Shown here: one piece after another, positions 1 to 7,299 of the stretch
Layout: every line of letters begins with the position of its first letter
Numbering within the stretch: position 1 is the first letter of the stretch
Origin: Bacteroides sp.
GTDB taxonomy: Bacteria; Bacteroidota; Bacteroidia; Bacteroidales; Bacteroidaceae
Length of the DNA stretch: 46,307 nt
Reading direction: 5' to 3'
NCBI GenBank assembly: GCA_030151635.1
Contig: JASLDF010000232.1
Location: forward strand, 1 to 46,307
Made by a program: the position numbers and the translations under genes
The notes under the pieces: model-generated
Told to the model about the DNA's origin: nothing
What the model saw: only the letters and a program-made list of their open reading frames with translations
The model's database searches: none

Positions 1-294
1 GTAGAGAGTAGACCTGACAAAAAACCTTTGCTTTCAGACCTTAGAGAATCGGGAGCGATCGAACAAGATGCAGACGTTGTAATGTTTATTTATCGTGCTG
101 AATACTATAAACAAGTTCTTTTAGATAATTCAAATATGGAAATAGAAAATGGAATAGAGCTGATAATTGCTAAAAATCGTTCAGGTAAAACAGGTTCAGC
201 ATTTTGTCAACATGATGGAACATTAAATAAAATATTTGACTATAACAGCTTGAAAGATAGGTTTAATAATCAAAATAATGATGTTCCTTTTTAA
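1..294 (+). CDS. dnaB: Replicative DNA helicase DnaB, C-terminal part
   Basis: This is the last 97 codons of a DnaB-type hexameric replicative helicase; the rest lies at 45057-46307 and the parts join through the repeated 141 bases. Visible here are the RecA-fold C-terminal motifs: SDLRESGAIEQDADVV, the MFIYR strand, and the IIAKNRSGKTG segment that carries the conserved arginine-finger region of the family. The protein ends in VPF at the stop at 292-294. Joined across the circle the protein is about 467 residues, a normal DnaB length. It should unwind DNA at the phage fork. The 5' truncation is only an effect of where the contig was opened. Confidence 0.96.
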   Translation, partial: VESRPDKKPLLSDLRESGAIEQDADVVMFIYRAEYYKQVLLDNSNMEIENGIELIIAKNRSGKTGSAFCQHDGTLNKIFDYNSLKDRFNNQNNDVPF

Positions 295-310
295 TTTTAA
301 CTAAAAACTA

Positions 311-341
311 TTTGTTTTGTTGAAAACTATACATATATTTG
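311..341 (+). promoter_or_regulatory. Bacteroidota-type promoter P311
   Basis: The -33 element TTTG (311-314) and the -7 element TATATTTG (334-341) are 19 bases apart, matching the Bacteroides primary sigma consensus. It lies between the dnaB stop and the gene at 369. A TTAAC (297-301) sits 14 bases before the -33, the first half of the box found at three other promoters. Confidence 0.75.
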
Positions 342-368
342 TGAAAGTATTAATTAAAAAATAAAATT

Positions 369-1028
369 ATGAAGTTTGAAAAAGGAGACGTATTGCACTC
401 GGTAGATTACGTAAACCCAATAGGGTGGATAATTATATTTGATGGTTATTGTCCAGAATTTAAGTATAGCGTCATGCTCAATCGTAATCAAGAATTGGTA
501 TATAATGATACTTGTGTAGGTAGTGGGTTTAAATTAGCAAATTCAGAGCAAAAGAAAATACTATTTGATGCCCTAGCTAAAGAAAACAAATATTATTGCG
601 AAAAAACTAAAACAATCAAAGAAATGAAAAAAGAATTTACAAAGAAAGATTTAAAAAGTGGAATGTGGGTAGAAAGTAGAGAAGGTAACATATATCTAGT
701 TTTGTTTAATTGTGATACTAAACTATATGGTAGTCAAAAATTATGCTTCGTAAGATATGGCACTTTTATTACATCTGACGAATACGATGAGGAGCTTTTA
801 GCTAACGAATATAGTAGTTTTGATATAGTTCGAGTTTACTATCATGGATCAGTAGGGGGTAAAACATTAAAATTTGAAGGTACTCCTTTAATTTGGGAGC
901 GTGAAACACAAGAAGACAAACAAATGAAAGAAATGCAATTCAAGTTAGAAGAAATGAAAAAAGCTTACAATGAATTAGAAATAAGTATTTCTGAAACAAT
1001 AGATAAAATAAATGGACTGAAAAAATGA
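369..1028 (+). CDS. Hypothetical protein with repeated phage motif
   Basis: This 219-residue protein has no function I can name. Around residues 57-88 it has the pattern NSEQKKILFDALAKENKYY followed by lysine-rich sequence. The same pattern occurs in the protein at 8814 (TPKQKAKLLYEMNKKGYYW), and I recall it in other Bacteroidota phage proteins. The last 40 residues are rich in K, E, M and L and look like a coiled coil. It starts with ATG in an AAATTATG context behind promoter P311 and overlaps the next gene by four bases (ATGA), so it leads an operon with the DnaA-like gene. Confidence 0.85.
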   Translation: MKFEKGDVLHSVDYVNPIGWIIIFDGYCPEFKYSVMLNRNQELVYNDTCVGSGFKLANSEQKKILFDALAKENKYYCEKTKTIKEMKKEFTKKDLKSGMWVESREGNIYLVLFNCDTKLYGSQKLCFVRYGTFITSDEYDEELLANEYSSFDIVRVYYHGSVGGKTLKFEGTPLIWERETQEDKQMKEMQFKLEEMKKAYNELEISISETIDKINGLKK

Positions 1029-1297
1029 ATATAGATGCTTTTTGCGAAAAAGTTGGAGTTATAAAGGAGATATTATTAAGTAAATCAAGACAAAAAGACA
1101 TTGTTAGCTTGCGTCAAATATATTGCTTTATATGTAGAGAAAAATATAACATAGAACTTAAAAATATAGGTGATAGAATAAATAGGAATCACGCAACAGT
1201 AATACATTCAGTAAACAAGGTTAAAGACTTAATAAGCATTAAAGACAAAGAAACAATTAAAACACTTGAATATATAGGATATGAAATTGAAGTTTAA
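1025..1297 (+). CDS. DnaA domain IV-like DNA-binding protein
   Basis: At 90 residues this resembles only the C-terminal DNA-binding domain of DnaA. Residues 25-67 show the domain IV pattern: VSLRQIYCFICREKYN helix, then LKNIGDRINRNHATVIHSV, which matches the family signature IG..F..R.HSTV.HA. In DnaA this helix-turn-helix contacts DnaA boxes. There is no AAA+ ATPase domain and no room for one, so it cannot melt an origin alone. It could mark an origin, recruit DnaB, or interfere with host DnaA. It lies immediately downstream of dnaB and overlaps its neighbours on both sides. The family call is fairly strong; the role is inference. Confidence 0.8.
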   Translation: MNIDAFCEKVGVIKEILLSKSRQKDIVSLRQIYCFICREKYNIELKNIGDRINRNHATVIHSVNKVKDLISIKDKETIKTLEYIGYEIEV

Positions 1298-1799
1298 ACA
1301 GTCAAAAGATAGTGATAATACTATATTAGTTTACAATCCAAATATGACTAAGATAGCACACGTAAATAGCAAAAGTAGGAAAGTTTCTATTTGTGGCAAC
1401 TCGGTATCAAAGTATCTAGAACGAACTAATGGACTTGAAAAGACAAAAGAAATAATACTTGAACATTATGATAATTGGGTATATGAAAATTCACCTTTCA
1501 GCAAGTTGAATAATGATGATTTAAACAAGTTACAAAATAGTTTTATAGCAATAAACTTGTTAAGTGCATCACTTGATAATATTGTACAAGATGTTATTAA
1601 GATAAGTAAAAGTATAGACTTTGATATTGATAGTATTGGCGAATTGTCTGATATATTAGAAAGTGTAAACAAGTCGAGTGTTAACGTTCTAGGTCAAGAT
1701 TTAGCTATTGATGTGTTCGATATATCTGATGATATTACAAGCAATGTTATATCTAAATCTAATGAAATAAGGATTAAAGCATTGAATATGATAAAATAG
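1281..1799 (+). CDS. Hypothetical protein
   Basis: A 172-residue protein I do not recognise. The N-terminus is basic (MKLKFKQSKDSDN), and from about residue 75 it is a chain of acidic amphipathic helices rich in I, S, D and N. It has no signal peptide, membrane segment or cysteine cluster. It overlaps the DnaA-like gene by 17 bases, so the two are probably co-transcribed from P311 and translationally coupled. Confidence 0.8.
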   Translation: MKLKFKQSKDSDNTILVYNPNMTKIAHVNSKSRKVSICGNSVSKYLERTNGLEKTKEIILEHYDNWVYENSPFSKLNNDDLNKLQNSFIAINLLSASLDNIVQDVIKISKSIDFDIDSIGELSDILESVNKSSVNVLGQDLAIDVFDISDDITSNVISKSNEIRIKALNMIK

Positions 1800-1811
1800 T
1801 TACGTTTTTTA

Positions 1812-1842
1812 TTGGATATATCAAAACTATGTTATACATTTG
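1812..1842 (+). promoter_or_regulatory. Bacteroidota-type promoter P1812
   Basis: TTG (1812-1814) and the -7 element TACATTTG (1835-1842) are 20 bases apart, just after the stop at 1799. The leader to the ATG at 1870 contains AACAATTAAAAATA, which recurs before several first genes in this genome. Confidence 0.7.
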
Positions 1843-1869
1843 TATTAGTAACAATTAAAAATAGCAATT

Positions 1870-2166
1870 ATGAATAAAGAATTAATAGCATCAAAGTTTT
1901 TTAAGCATTTAGACGATACAGCATTAATCGGATATAGCGATTTTCACCAACATTTCAATGATTACATTGTATCTATAACATTTTATCCATTTGTATTTGA
2001 CTTGCAGATATTGAGTGTAGAAGTATTAAACTCAGATTGGGATATTAAGGAGCAAGAATCTACTCAATTAGAAGAATATATTCAGCCACTTTTAGAAGAT
2101 TATAATTCAAGAAACAAAGAATCAATTAAACAACAAAAACAAATTAAAGAAGATGAAAAAGGATAA
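1870..2166 (+). CDS. Hypothetical protein
   Basis: A 98-residue acidic protein. Residues 1-60 look like a small mixed alpha/beta fold, and the last 35 residues are a K/E/Q-rich helix. I do not recognise the family. It is the first gene after promoter P1812 and overlaps the next gene by 14 bases. Confidence 0.78.
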   Translation: MNKELIASKFFKHLDDTALIGYSDFHQHFNDYIVSITFYPFVFDLQILSVEVLNSDWDIKEQESTQLEEYIQPLLEDYNSRNKESIKQQKQIKEDEKG

Positions 2167-2392
2167 AACAAAAACAACAGGATACTATCTATGGTATATT
2201 ATGATAACAATAGCACTATCAATAGTGCTATTTGTAGCATCAAAATCAATATATGATAGATGGTTTAGCGAAAACGCAATAGACGCAATGCAATACAATG
2301 AAATGATTAACTATCAACAATTGCAATGCAAAAACGTTTATAGTGATGGCGAAAGTATAGTGATAAGAACAGATAAAATAGTATTAGAATGA
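2153..2392 (+). CDS. Small membrane protein
   Basis: 79 residues. A basic N-terminus (MKKDKTKTTGYYLW) is followed by one hydrophobic helix at about residues 11-30 (YLWYIMITIALSIVLFVA), then a soluble tail. This suggests an inner-membrane protein with the tail outside the cytoplasm. It overlaps the genes on both sides. The function is unknown; host takeover or superinfection exclusion are possible roles for such early membrane proteins, but nothing here proves that. Confidence 0.72.
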   Translation: MKKDKTKTTGYYLWYIMITIALSIVLFVASKSIYDRWFSENAIDAMQYNEMINYQQLQCKNVYSDGESIVIRTDKIVLE

Positions 2393-2475
2393 GTAATTTA
2401 GATATAATACTAACTTTATTAGCTATATTATTTTGGGTTGTTTTTAATATTTATCATAACGACAAAAGACAATAA
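2389..2475 (+). CDS. Tiny membrane peptide
   Basis: A 28-residue ORF whose ATG overlaps the previous stop (ATGA). It is nearly all one hydrophobic helix (LDIILTLLAILFWVVFNIY) with a polar end (HNDKRQ). The tight overlap and the membrane character, like its upstream neighbour, support it as a real gene. The function is unknown. Confidence 0.5.
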   Translation: MSNLDIILTLLAILFWVVFNIYHNDKRQ

Positions 2476-2477
2476 CA

Positions 2478-2642
2478 ATGAGAAAAGTAAGTATTAATTT
2501 TTACGGAGAAAACAAACATCTAACCAAAGAAATATTTGTAAAAGATGGATTATCAACTAGCGAAGTTATGAAAGAATGTGCTAGAAATTTAAGTAAAGAA
2601 GAAAATAGTTTATTGTGGGATTGGAATTATAAAAATGATTAA
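2478..2642 (+). CDS. Small hypothetical protein
   Basis: A 54-residue ORF two bases after the previous stop and three bases before the next start, so it fits the packed operon. It begins MRKVSINFYGENKHLTKEIF and ends in a W-rich segment (LLWDWNYKND). No family is recognised. Confidence 0.55.
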   Translation: MRKVSINFYGENKHLTKEIFVKDGLSTSEVMKECARNLSKEENSLLWDWNYKND

Positions 2643-2645
2643 AAT

Positions 2646-3338
2646 ATGAGTGCATTAGATATACAAGTTGGAGGTAACCACTATAAAAAATACAAATATC
2701 AACCGATTGAGTATTTTATGGATGCTAGGCTTAATCCGTTAAGCTCTAATATTTCTAAATATATACTAAGATATAAGGAGAAAAACGGACTTGAAGATTT
2801 AGAAAAAGCATTACAATTTGCAGAAATAGGAGTCGAAAAGTATATGCGAAGCAGAAACGAATTAAAAGGGGTCACTGCAAATTCTCTTAAATTCCATAAT
2901 TTATTTATCAATCAAATAGATGGGTCTAATAAATTAGAAATAGATATATTAACAGCATCCATATATGAAGATTATAGACTATGCAGTGTACTTATATCTG
3001 ATTTGATTGATAAAGAGTATAACGACAAAGATACATTCGATTATTTTAGTTCATTACTTAATTTGTCCGTAAAGAACGAACTAAATATCTATAAGTTAAT
3101 ACACTCAAAAAGGCATGATAGCGAGGATATGATATTTATGTTTGCATTTGTATTTGTATTACACAAGTATGATGTTTCAATAAAAAACATATCCAATAAT
3201 CTTAAATGCAATGAGCATATTATTAAAAATGTTATATTCAAGGCTTATGAGTTACTAGAAAATAATAACAATATGTTTGTTTTTGAAATGGAAACAATGT
3301 TCAACCACATAGATAGTGAAAGATTATGCAAGAAATAA
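2646..3338 (+). CDS. DUF3310 protein with C-terminal HTH-like region
   Basis: Residues 7-70 match DUF3310, the small phage domain related to T7 gp1.7 nucleotide kinase: VGGNHYKKYKYQPIEYF, then ISKYILRYKEKNGLEDLEKA. DUF3310 proteins are usually only about 80-130 residues. Here 150 more follow, ending with VSIKNISNNLKCNEHIIKNV, whose spacing recalls the helix-turn-helix of DnaA domain IV seen at 1025. A nucleotide-metabolism domain fused to a DNA-binding helix bundle is therefore likely. The DUF3310 call is firm; the C-terminal reading is tentative. It overlaps the DUF1351 gene by 13 bases. Confidence 0.82.
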   Translation: MSALDIQVGGNHYKKYKYQPIEYFMDARLNPLSSNISKYILRYKEKNGLEDLEKALQFAEIGVEKYMRSRNELKGVTANSLKFHNLFINQIDGSNKLEIDILTASIYEDYRLCSVLISDLIDKEYNDKDTFDYFSSLLNLSVKNELNIYKLIHSKRHDSEDMIFMFAFVFVLHKYDVSIKNISNNLKCNEHIIKNVIFKAYELLENNNNMFVFEMETMFNHIDSERLCKK

Positions 3339-4129
3339 TACTAACACAAAAACCAATTATTCAGCATCAAGTTGAAAAAGTAGGTAAAAGTGTATCGGAG
3401 CGTTTGGATGCTTTAAATATTGACAACTTAGTTGCAACATCTGAAACTATACAAACAATTAAAGTCTTACGTTCTAAATTAAGAAAGGAGTCAGAAGAGT
3501 ACGAAGAACAAAGAAAGACTATCAAGAACGCTATTTTAGAGCCTTATAGTACATTCGAATCACTTTATAAAGACAATATACTAGAGAAGTATAAATACGC
3601 TGATAACACGCTAAAGGAAAAGATATATGACTTTGAAATGGTTATCAAGACTGAAAAGTTAGAATCATTAAAAAGATACTTCGAAGATTTAAAAGCATTC
3701 GAGCGTTTAGAGTGGCTAAACTTTGATAGTGTAGGCATAGGAGTTCCTAACTTATCAACATCCGAAACAGCATATAAAAAGCAAATAGACGCTTTTATTT
3801 CAAAAGTTAAAGAAGATGTTAAGCTAATAGAAACAGAAGAGTATAAAGCTGTAATATTAGTCGAATACAAAGAGTGTTTAGATGTAATTAAGTCCATTCG
3901 AGTAGTTCGAGAACGAAAAGAAAAGGAAGCAATCGAGGAGCAAACATTCTCAGAAACATTAAAACAATGCCAAGAACAAAGAGAAGCAAAAAAAGAAGTG
4001 TTAAACTCGCCAATTATCGAGGATAATACAAAATATAGTCTTAAATTTGAAGTTGAAATAACAAAGAAACAACTAAATTTATTGAGAGAGTTTTTAATTA
4101 GTAATAATATTGAATATGAAAATTTGTAA
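3326..4129 (+). CDS. DUF1351-type recombination-associated protein
   Basis: 267 residues, mostly charged coiled coil. The pattern LRKESEEYEEQRKTIKNAILEPYSTFESLYKD (positions about 51-82, shortened here to its key parts LRKESEEYEEQRKTIK and ILEPYSTF) is typical of DUF1351, a phage family usually encoded just before RecT- or ERF-type annealing proteins. RecT does follow two genes downstream. Its biochemical role is not established; an accessory role in annealing or exonuclease recruitment is an inference from neighbourhood. Confidence 0.72.
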   Translation: MQEIILTQKPIIQHQVEKVGKSVSERLDALNIDNLVATSETIQTIKVLRSKLRKESEEYEEQRKTIKNAILEPYSTFESLYKDNILEKYKYADNTLKEKIYDFEMVIKTEKLESLKRYFEDLKAFERLEWLNFDSVGIGVPNLSTSETAYKKQIDAFISKVKEDVKLIETEEYKAVILVEYKECLDVIKSIRVVRERKEKEAIEEQTFSETLKQCQEQREAKKEVLNSPIIEDNTKYSLKFEVEITKKQLNLLREFLISNNIEYENL

Positions 4130-4131
4130 TA

Positions 4132-4491
4132 ATGACTTATGAAGATTTAGAAATAAAAGGACAAACTATAATTGATATAGTTAGAGATGGAAATGATGAA
4201 TTAATATTTAAAACAAAAGAGGTTAATACATATAAAATGTACCATGGACAAGATTGTTGCGAGAGCGTTACAATAGATGATGTTTGTGGCGATCTAAATG
4301 ACTTATTAAACTATCCTTTATTGATAGCAGAAGTTGCGAGCAAAGATGGTGATGAAAACGATGATTGGGGTACAAGTACATGGACTTTCTATAAACTAGG
4401 AACTATTAAAGGTTGTGTTACTATTCGTTGGTATGGCGAGTCTAATGGGTATTATTCAGAGGTTGTAGATTTTGAAAAAATAAATAATTAA
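4132..4491 (+). CDS. DUF7448-like hypothetical protein
   Basis: 119 residues. The core YHGQDCCESVTIDDVCGDL followed by a paired-strand region (WTFYKLGT...VTIRWYGESNGYYSE) matches a small phage/bacterial family I know as the YH-x-QDCCESV type (DUF7448). Three cysteines at about residues 42, 43 and 52 are conserved in that family. The function is unknown. It lies between DUF1351 and recT in the same operon. Confidence 0.75.
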   Translation: MTYEDLEIKGQTIIDIVRDGNDELIFKTKEVNTYKMYHGQDCCESVTIDDVCGDLNDLLNYPLLIAEVASKDGDENDDWGTSTWTFYKLGTIKGCVTIRWYGESNGYYSEVVDFEKINN

Positions 4492-4504
4492 AGATTAAAA
4501 AGTT

Positions 4505-5191
4505 ATGAGCGAAATACAAAAAACAGAGTTCGAAATAATGCAAGCCAAAGCAGATGCAGAGTTTGCAATGACGCCAGTAGGTCAAATAATCAGACAATTT
4601 GAAGCAACTCAAAGAATGGCTTCAATGTTCTCTAAAAGCTCTATTGTTCCTCAAAACTTTAGAGGTAATGAGAATATAGGTAATTGCGTTATTGCTATTG
4701 ATATGGCTATGCGTATGAATGCTAACCCTTTAATGGTTATGCAAAATCTATATGTAGTACACGGTAACCCATCATTTTCAAGTAAATTTTTAATTGCTAC
4801 TATTAACGCTAGTAAGCGATATTCAACACTTCAATACGAGTGGAAAGGGGCAGAGAATACAGACGATTGGAGTTGTCGAGTAGTTGCGTACGATGTAACA
4901 GACAAAGAGCGAAAATATCCTTTATATGGCACTTGGATAAGCCTGAAAATGGCAAAAGATGAGGGATGGAGTACAAAGGCAGGTAGTAAGTGGAAAACAA
5001 TGCCCTCGCAAATGTTAATGTATCGAGCATCTGCATTTTGGCAACGTGCATATTGTCCAGAGATTAGTATGGGTTTCCTTTCTACAGAGGAACTACACGA
5101 TATTGAAGATGTTGAATTTGAAGAAATAAGGGGCAACAATGATGTTGTTATCACTCAATCAGAAAAGCCAAAAGAAGATTTAAAACTATGA
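4505..5191 (+). CDS. recT: RecT-family single-strand annealing protein
   Basis: 228 residues. It carries the RecT-family core: NIGNCVIAIDMAMRMNANPL, then NLYVVHGNPSFSSKFLIATI, a W-containing sheet, and MLMYRASAFWQRAYCPEISM near residues 155-185. RecT proteins anneal complementary single strands and support recombination-dependent phage replication. The usual partner, a RecE/YqaJ exonuclease, is not visible; the MBL-fold hydrolase at 6162 is a candidate nuclease. Neighbours (DUF1351 upstream, SSB-like DUF3127 elsewhere in the replication block) fit. It overlaps the next gene by ATGA. Confidence 0.93.
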   Translation: MSEIQKTEFEIMQAKADAEFAMTPVGQIIRQFEATQRMASMFSKSSIVPQNFRGNENIGNCVIAIDMAMRMNANPLMVMQNLYVVHGNPSFSSKFLIATINASKRYSTLQYEWKGAENTDDWSCRVVAYDVTDKERKYPLYGTWISLKMAKDEGWSTKAGSKWKTMPSQMLMYRASAFWQRAYCPEISMGFLSTEELHDIEDVEFEEIRGNNDVVITQSEKPKEDLKL

Positions 5192-5391
5192 GGTTTGTAG
5201 AAGTTAGAGGTATCAGAGTTGATATAGATACAATAAAAGTTTATGGATATTATGAAGAACATAACAAGCTATTAATAACTACATTGCTAGGTAATAATAT
5301 TGAAACCGTACAGTTGTCTAAGGTTCAACGATTCGAAGCAGAACAAATACTTAAAAAACTAGATAAAGCAATTGAAGAGTATTATAAATAA
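5188..5391 (+). CDS. Small hypothetical protein
   Basis: 67 residues overlapping recT by four bases. It reads as a short beta-hairpin region followed by a helix (QRFEAEQILKKLDKAIEEYY). No family is recognised. It is the last gene of the operon that starts at P1812, since a promoter and a terminator-like dyad follow. Confidence 0.7.
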   Translation: MRFVEVRGIRVDIDTIKVYGYYEEHNKLLITTLLGNNIETVQLSKVQRFEAEQILKKLDKAIEEYYK

Positions 5392-5406
5392 TTTAACACT
5401 TTTATT

Positions 5407-5437
5407 TTTGAAATTAAAATAAGTTTGTTTACATTTG
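5407..5437 (+). promoter_or_regulatory. Promoter P5407 with TTAACACTTT box
   Basis: TTTG (5407-5410), a 19-base spacer, then TACATTTG (5430-5437). The ten-base box TTAACACTTT (5393-5402) begins exactly 14 bases before the -33, as at P8475 and P14584. Confidence 0.8.
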
Positions 5438-5466
5438 AAGTGTGGTAGAAATATCACACTTTTTTT
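5438..5466 (+). terminator. Dyad with T-run overlapping the start of P5407 transcripts
   Basis: The arms AAGTGTG (5438-5444) and CACACTT (5455-5461) are perfectly complementary with a 10-base loop and are followed by T residues. The left arm lies between the -7 element and the expected transcription start near 5444. Upstream read-through RNA can form the hairpin, but RNA started at P5407 cannot. It may insulate the operon or act as an operator dyad. Confidence 0.6.
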
Positions 5467-5489
5467 AATAACAATTAAATTACATAATT

Positions 5490-5954
5490 ATGACATTAGA
5501 ATTAAAACATTTAGCAAGCTATTTGCCGTATAAACTAAAAGTTGCAAGTGGAGACTGGTATGATGAAGACTGCAAGTTATATAGGATAGGTACAATGGTT
5601 ATGAATTACGACAATTATACTCCAAATAATATATCCATAAATCAACTTTGGGGTAATATAGATGGTAAGTTTAAAATAGATGGAGTGATTAGGAGGAAAG
5701 CAAAGCCAATATTAAGACCTCTATCTGATTTAACCAAAGAGATAGACGGGGTGGTGCATTTGGTGGAGTTGGCAAAAATGTTTGATGGGTCTATGCATTC
5801 ATTTTCTTTCTCGTATGGTGATTGTTTTTTGAAACCTAAGAATGGTTCGATTAAAATTAGTGATATACACCTATTTGGGTATCTCTTCCAACATCATTTC
5901 GATGTTTACGGACTTATTGATAAAGGATTAGCAATTGATATTAATAATATTTAA
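5490..5954 (+). CDS. Hypothetical protein, KHLASYLPY family (copy 1)
   Basis: 154 residues. The start LELKHLASYLPYKLKV, the middle KPILRPLSDLTKEI and the end YLFQHHFDVYGLIDKGLAID are shared almost word for word with the protein at 17522, while the middle differs. I recall this family in Bacteroidota phages and mobile elements as an unknown accessory protein. It is the first gene behind P5407 and starts in the usual AATTATG context. Confidence 0.82.
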   Translation: MTLELKHLASYLPYKLKVASGDWYDEDCKLYRIGTMVMNYDNYTPNNISINQLWGNIDGKFKIDGVIRRKAKPILRPLSDLTKEIDGVVHLVELAKMFDGSMHSFSFSYGDCFLKPKNGSIKISDIHLFGYLFQHHFDVYGLIDKGLAIDINNI

Positions 5955-5964
5955 ATATAGAATT

Positions 5965-6162
5965 ATGAATAAGTATTTTGCATATTTAGATTATGATTTT
6001 TCAGATGTGTCTGACATTAGATTGATAGCCGAGATAAGAAAAAATTGCAAACATGAAACAGACATAATAAGCAATTCGTTTGAAACATCCAAAAGTTTCA
6101 TAAGCAGATTGAAAAGTATATACCCAAATTTAGAATATGAATTTAATATAGATGTAGAGTAA
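5965..6162 (+). CDS. Small hypothetical protein
   Basis: 65 residues beginning MNKYFAYLDYDFSDVSDIRL. I chose the ATG at 5965 because it lies in the AATTATG context common here; the frame can be extended to a TTG at 5935, but that overlaps the previous gene. It ends with TAATG overlapping the MBL gene. No family is recognised. Confidence 0.65.
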   Translation: MNKYFAYLDYDFSDVSDIRLIAEIRKNCKHETDIISNSFETSKSFISRLKSIYPNLEYEFNIDVE

Positions 6163-6806
6163 TGCATAAAATAATATCTTCATCATCGAAAGGCAATTGT
6201 ATTATTTACTTTGGTTGCGTAATGGTTGATTGTGGTGTACCTTTTAAGGATATTAAGAAGCATTTAAATGATATTAGGTTAATATTGCTAACACACGAAC
6301 ATAGCGACCATTTAAACAGTTATACGTTGCTTAAAATAAGCAAAGAATATCCATTAATAAGGTTTGGAGTGCCTAGTCATTTAACTCAAATGGTTTTAGA
6401 CATTGGAATAGATGAAAGAAAGATTGAACGGATTAAATTATTAGATAGTGGCGAAATGTATGTTTATCCATTCTTTGAAATAGCACCTATCAAACTTTAT
6501 CACGATGTGCCTAACTTTGGTTATCGCATCTTTAAAGATGGATTAAAAGTAATACATTGCACCGATACGGCACATTTAGAGGGTATAGAAGCAAAAGGGT
6601 ATGAATTATACGCTATTGAGGGTAATTATTGCGAAAATAAAGTTAAACAGATAATAAAAGAGAAACAAGAAAAAGGAGGAGTAGCCTATCAAATAGGCTC
6701 TATTAATTCACATTTAAGTATTCAGCAAGCACAAGAGTTTTATATTAAAAACAAAGCAGAACATTCAGAGGTAGTGTTTTTGCATCAAAGTGAAAAAAGT
6801 TTATGA
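6162..6806 (+). CDS. MBL-fold metallo-hydrolase
   Basis: 214 residues with a metallo-beta-lactamase fold. SSSSKGNCIIY and VDCG near the N-terminus are followed by the metal motif THEHSDHLN (residues about 44-52), a later histidine and HCTDTAH, and a terminal histidine near NSHLS. These ligands would bind two metal ions. In many phages an MBL protein is encoded near recT and has been suggested as its nuclease partner; that role is inference here. It overlaps its neighbours by one and four bases, so it sits inside one operon. Confidence 0.88.
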   Translation: MHKIISSSSKGNCIIYFGCVMVDCGVPFKDIKKHLNDIRLILLTHEHSDHLNSYTLLKISKEYPLIRFGVPSHLTQMVLDIGIDERKIERIKLLDSGEMYVYPFFEIAPIKLYHDVPNFGYRIFKDGLKVIHCTDTAHLEGIEAKGYELYAIEGNYCENKVKQIIKEKQEKGGVAYQIGSINSHLSIQQAQEFYIKNKAEHSEVVFLHQSEKSL

Positions 6807-7078
6807 AAAAGTTTAAAGCAAAGCACAAAGATACAGGGTTGTATCTTGCTAATAGGAAAAGTAGCGAATATACCTTATCTAAAAGTGGTAGTGTATTTGT
6901 GGAGATATCTACTTCTCAAATTGGATATAATAAAAAAGTGTGTTTGTATTGTGGTAAATACACCAAGTTATATGAAAACACATATAAGGCAATAAATTGG
7001 AGTGAAACCTGGAAACCTACTGAAATGTTTTCGTGGGTTGATTTAAATGATTTTGATATTGAATATATAAATGAGTAG
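6803..7078 (+). CDS. Small hypothetical protein
   Basis: 91 residues with a basic start (MKKFKAKHKDTGLYL). It contains CLYCGKYTKLY, a single CxxC pair that by itself is not a full zinc site, and an aromatic-rich C-terminus (WSETWKPTEMFSWVDL). No family is recognised. It overlaps the MBL gene by four bases. Confidence 0.7.
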   Translation: MKKFKAKHKDTGLYLANRKSSEYTLSKSGSVFVEISTSQIGYNKKVCLYCGKYTKLYENTYKAINWSETWKPTEMFSWVDLNDFDIEYINE

Positions 7079-7081
7079 AAA

Positions 7082-7297
7082 ATGAAACAACTATTAAACA
7101 CAAAAGTAGAAGATTTAACCCTATCAGTTAGACTTACAAATTCGTTAAGAAGTAACGGATATTACAAATTAAGTGATATAGTAGTGATGAATAAGCATGA
7201 CTTTTTAAAACATAAAGGGTTCGGAGGCAAGACGCTAAAAGAACTCAGCGAGTTGATAGAAGCATTAGAGTTAAGCTTTGAAATGAAAATAAATTAA
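7082..7297 (+). CDS. Stand-alone RNA polymerase alpha-CTD-like protein
   Basis: 71 residues corresponding almost exactly to the C-terminal domain of the RNA polymerase alpha subunit. The family pattern is clear: LLNTKVEDLTLSVRLTNSL (the IEDLxLSVRxxNxL helix), LSDIVVMNKHDFLKHKGFG, then GKTLKELSELIEAL, with the two helix-hairpin-helix turns. In alpha this domain binds UP-element DNA and activators. A free copy could compete with host alpha-CTD, act as an adaptor, or be a simple HhH DNA-binding protein. The family is convincing; the role is inference. Confidence 0.85.
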   Translation: MKQLLNTKVEDLTLSVRLTNSLRSNGYYKLSDIVVMNKHDFLKHKGFGGKTLKELSELIEALELSFEMKIN

Positions 7298-7299
7298 TT

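Noticed and set aside
1..141. Real terminal repeat of the packaged DNA
   Set aside because: The repeat lies within dnaB, is exactly 141 bases long as in common k-mer assembly, and joins the reading frame perfectly. A circular assembly explains it better.
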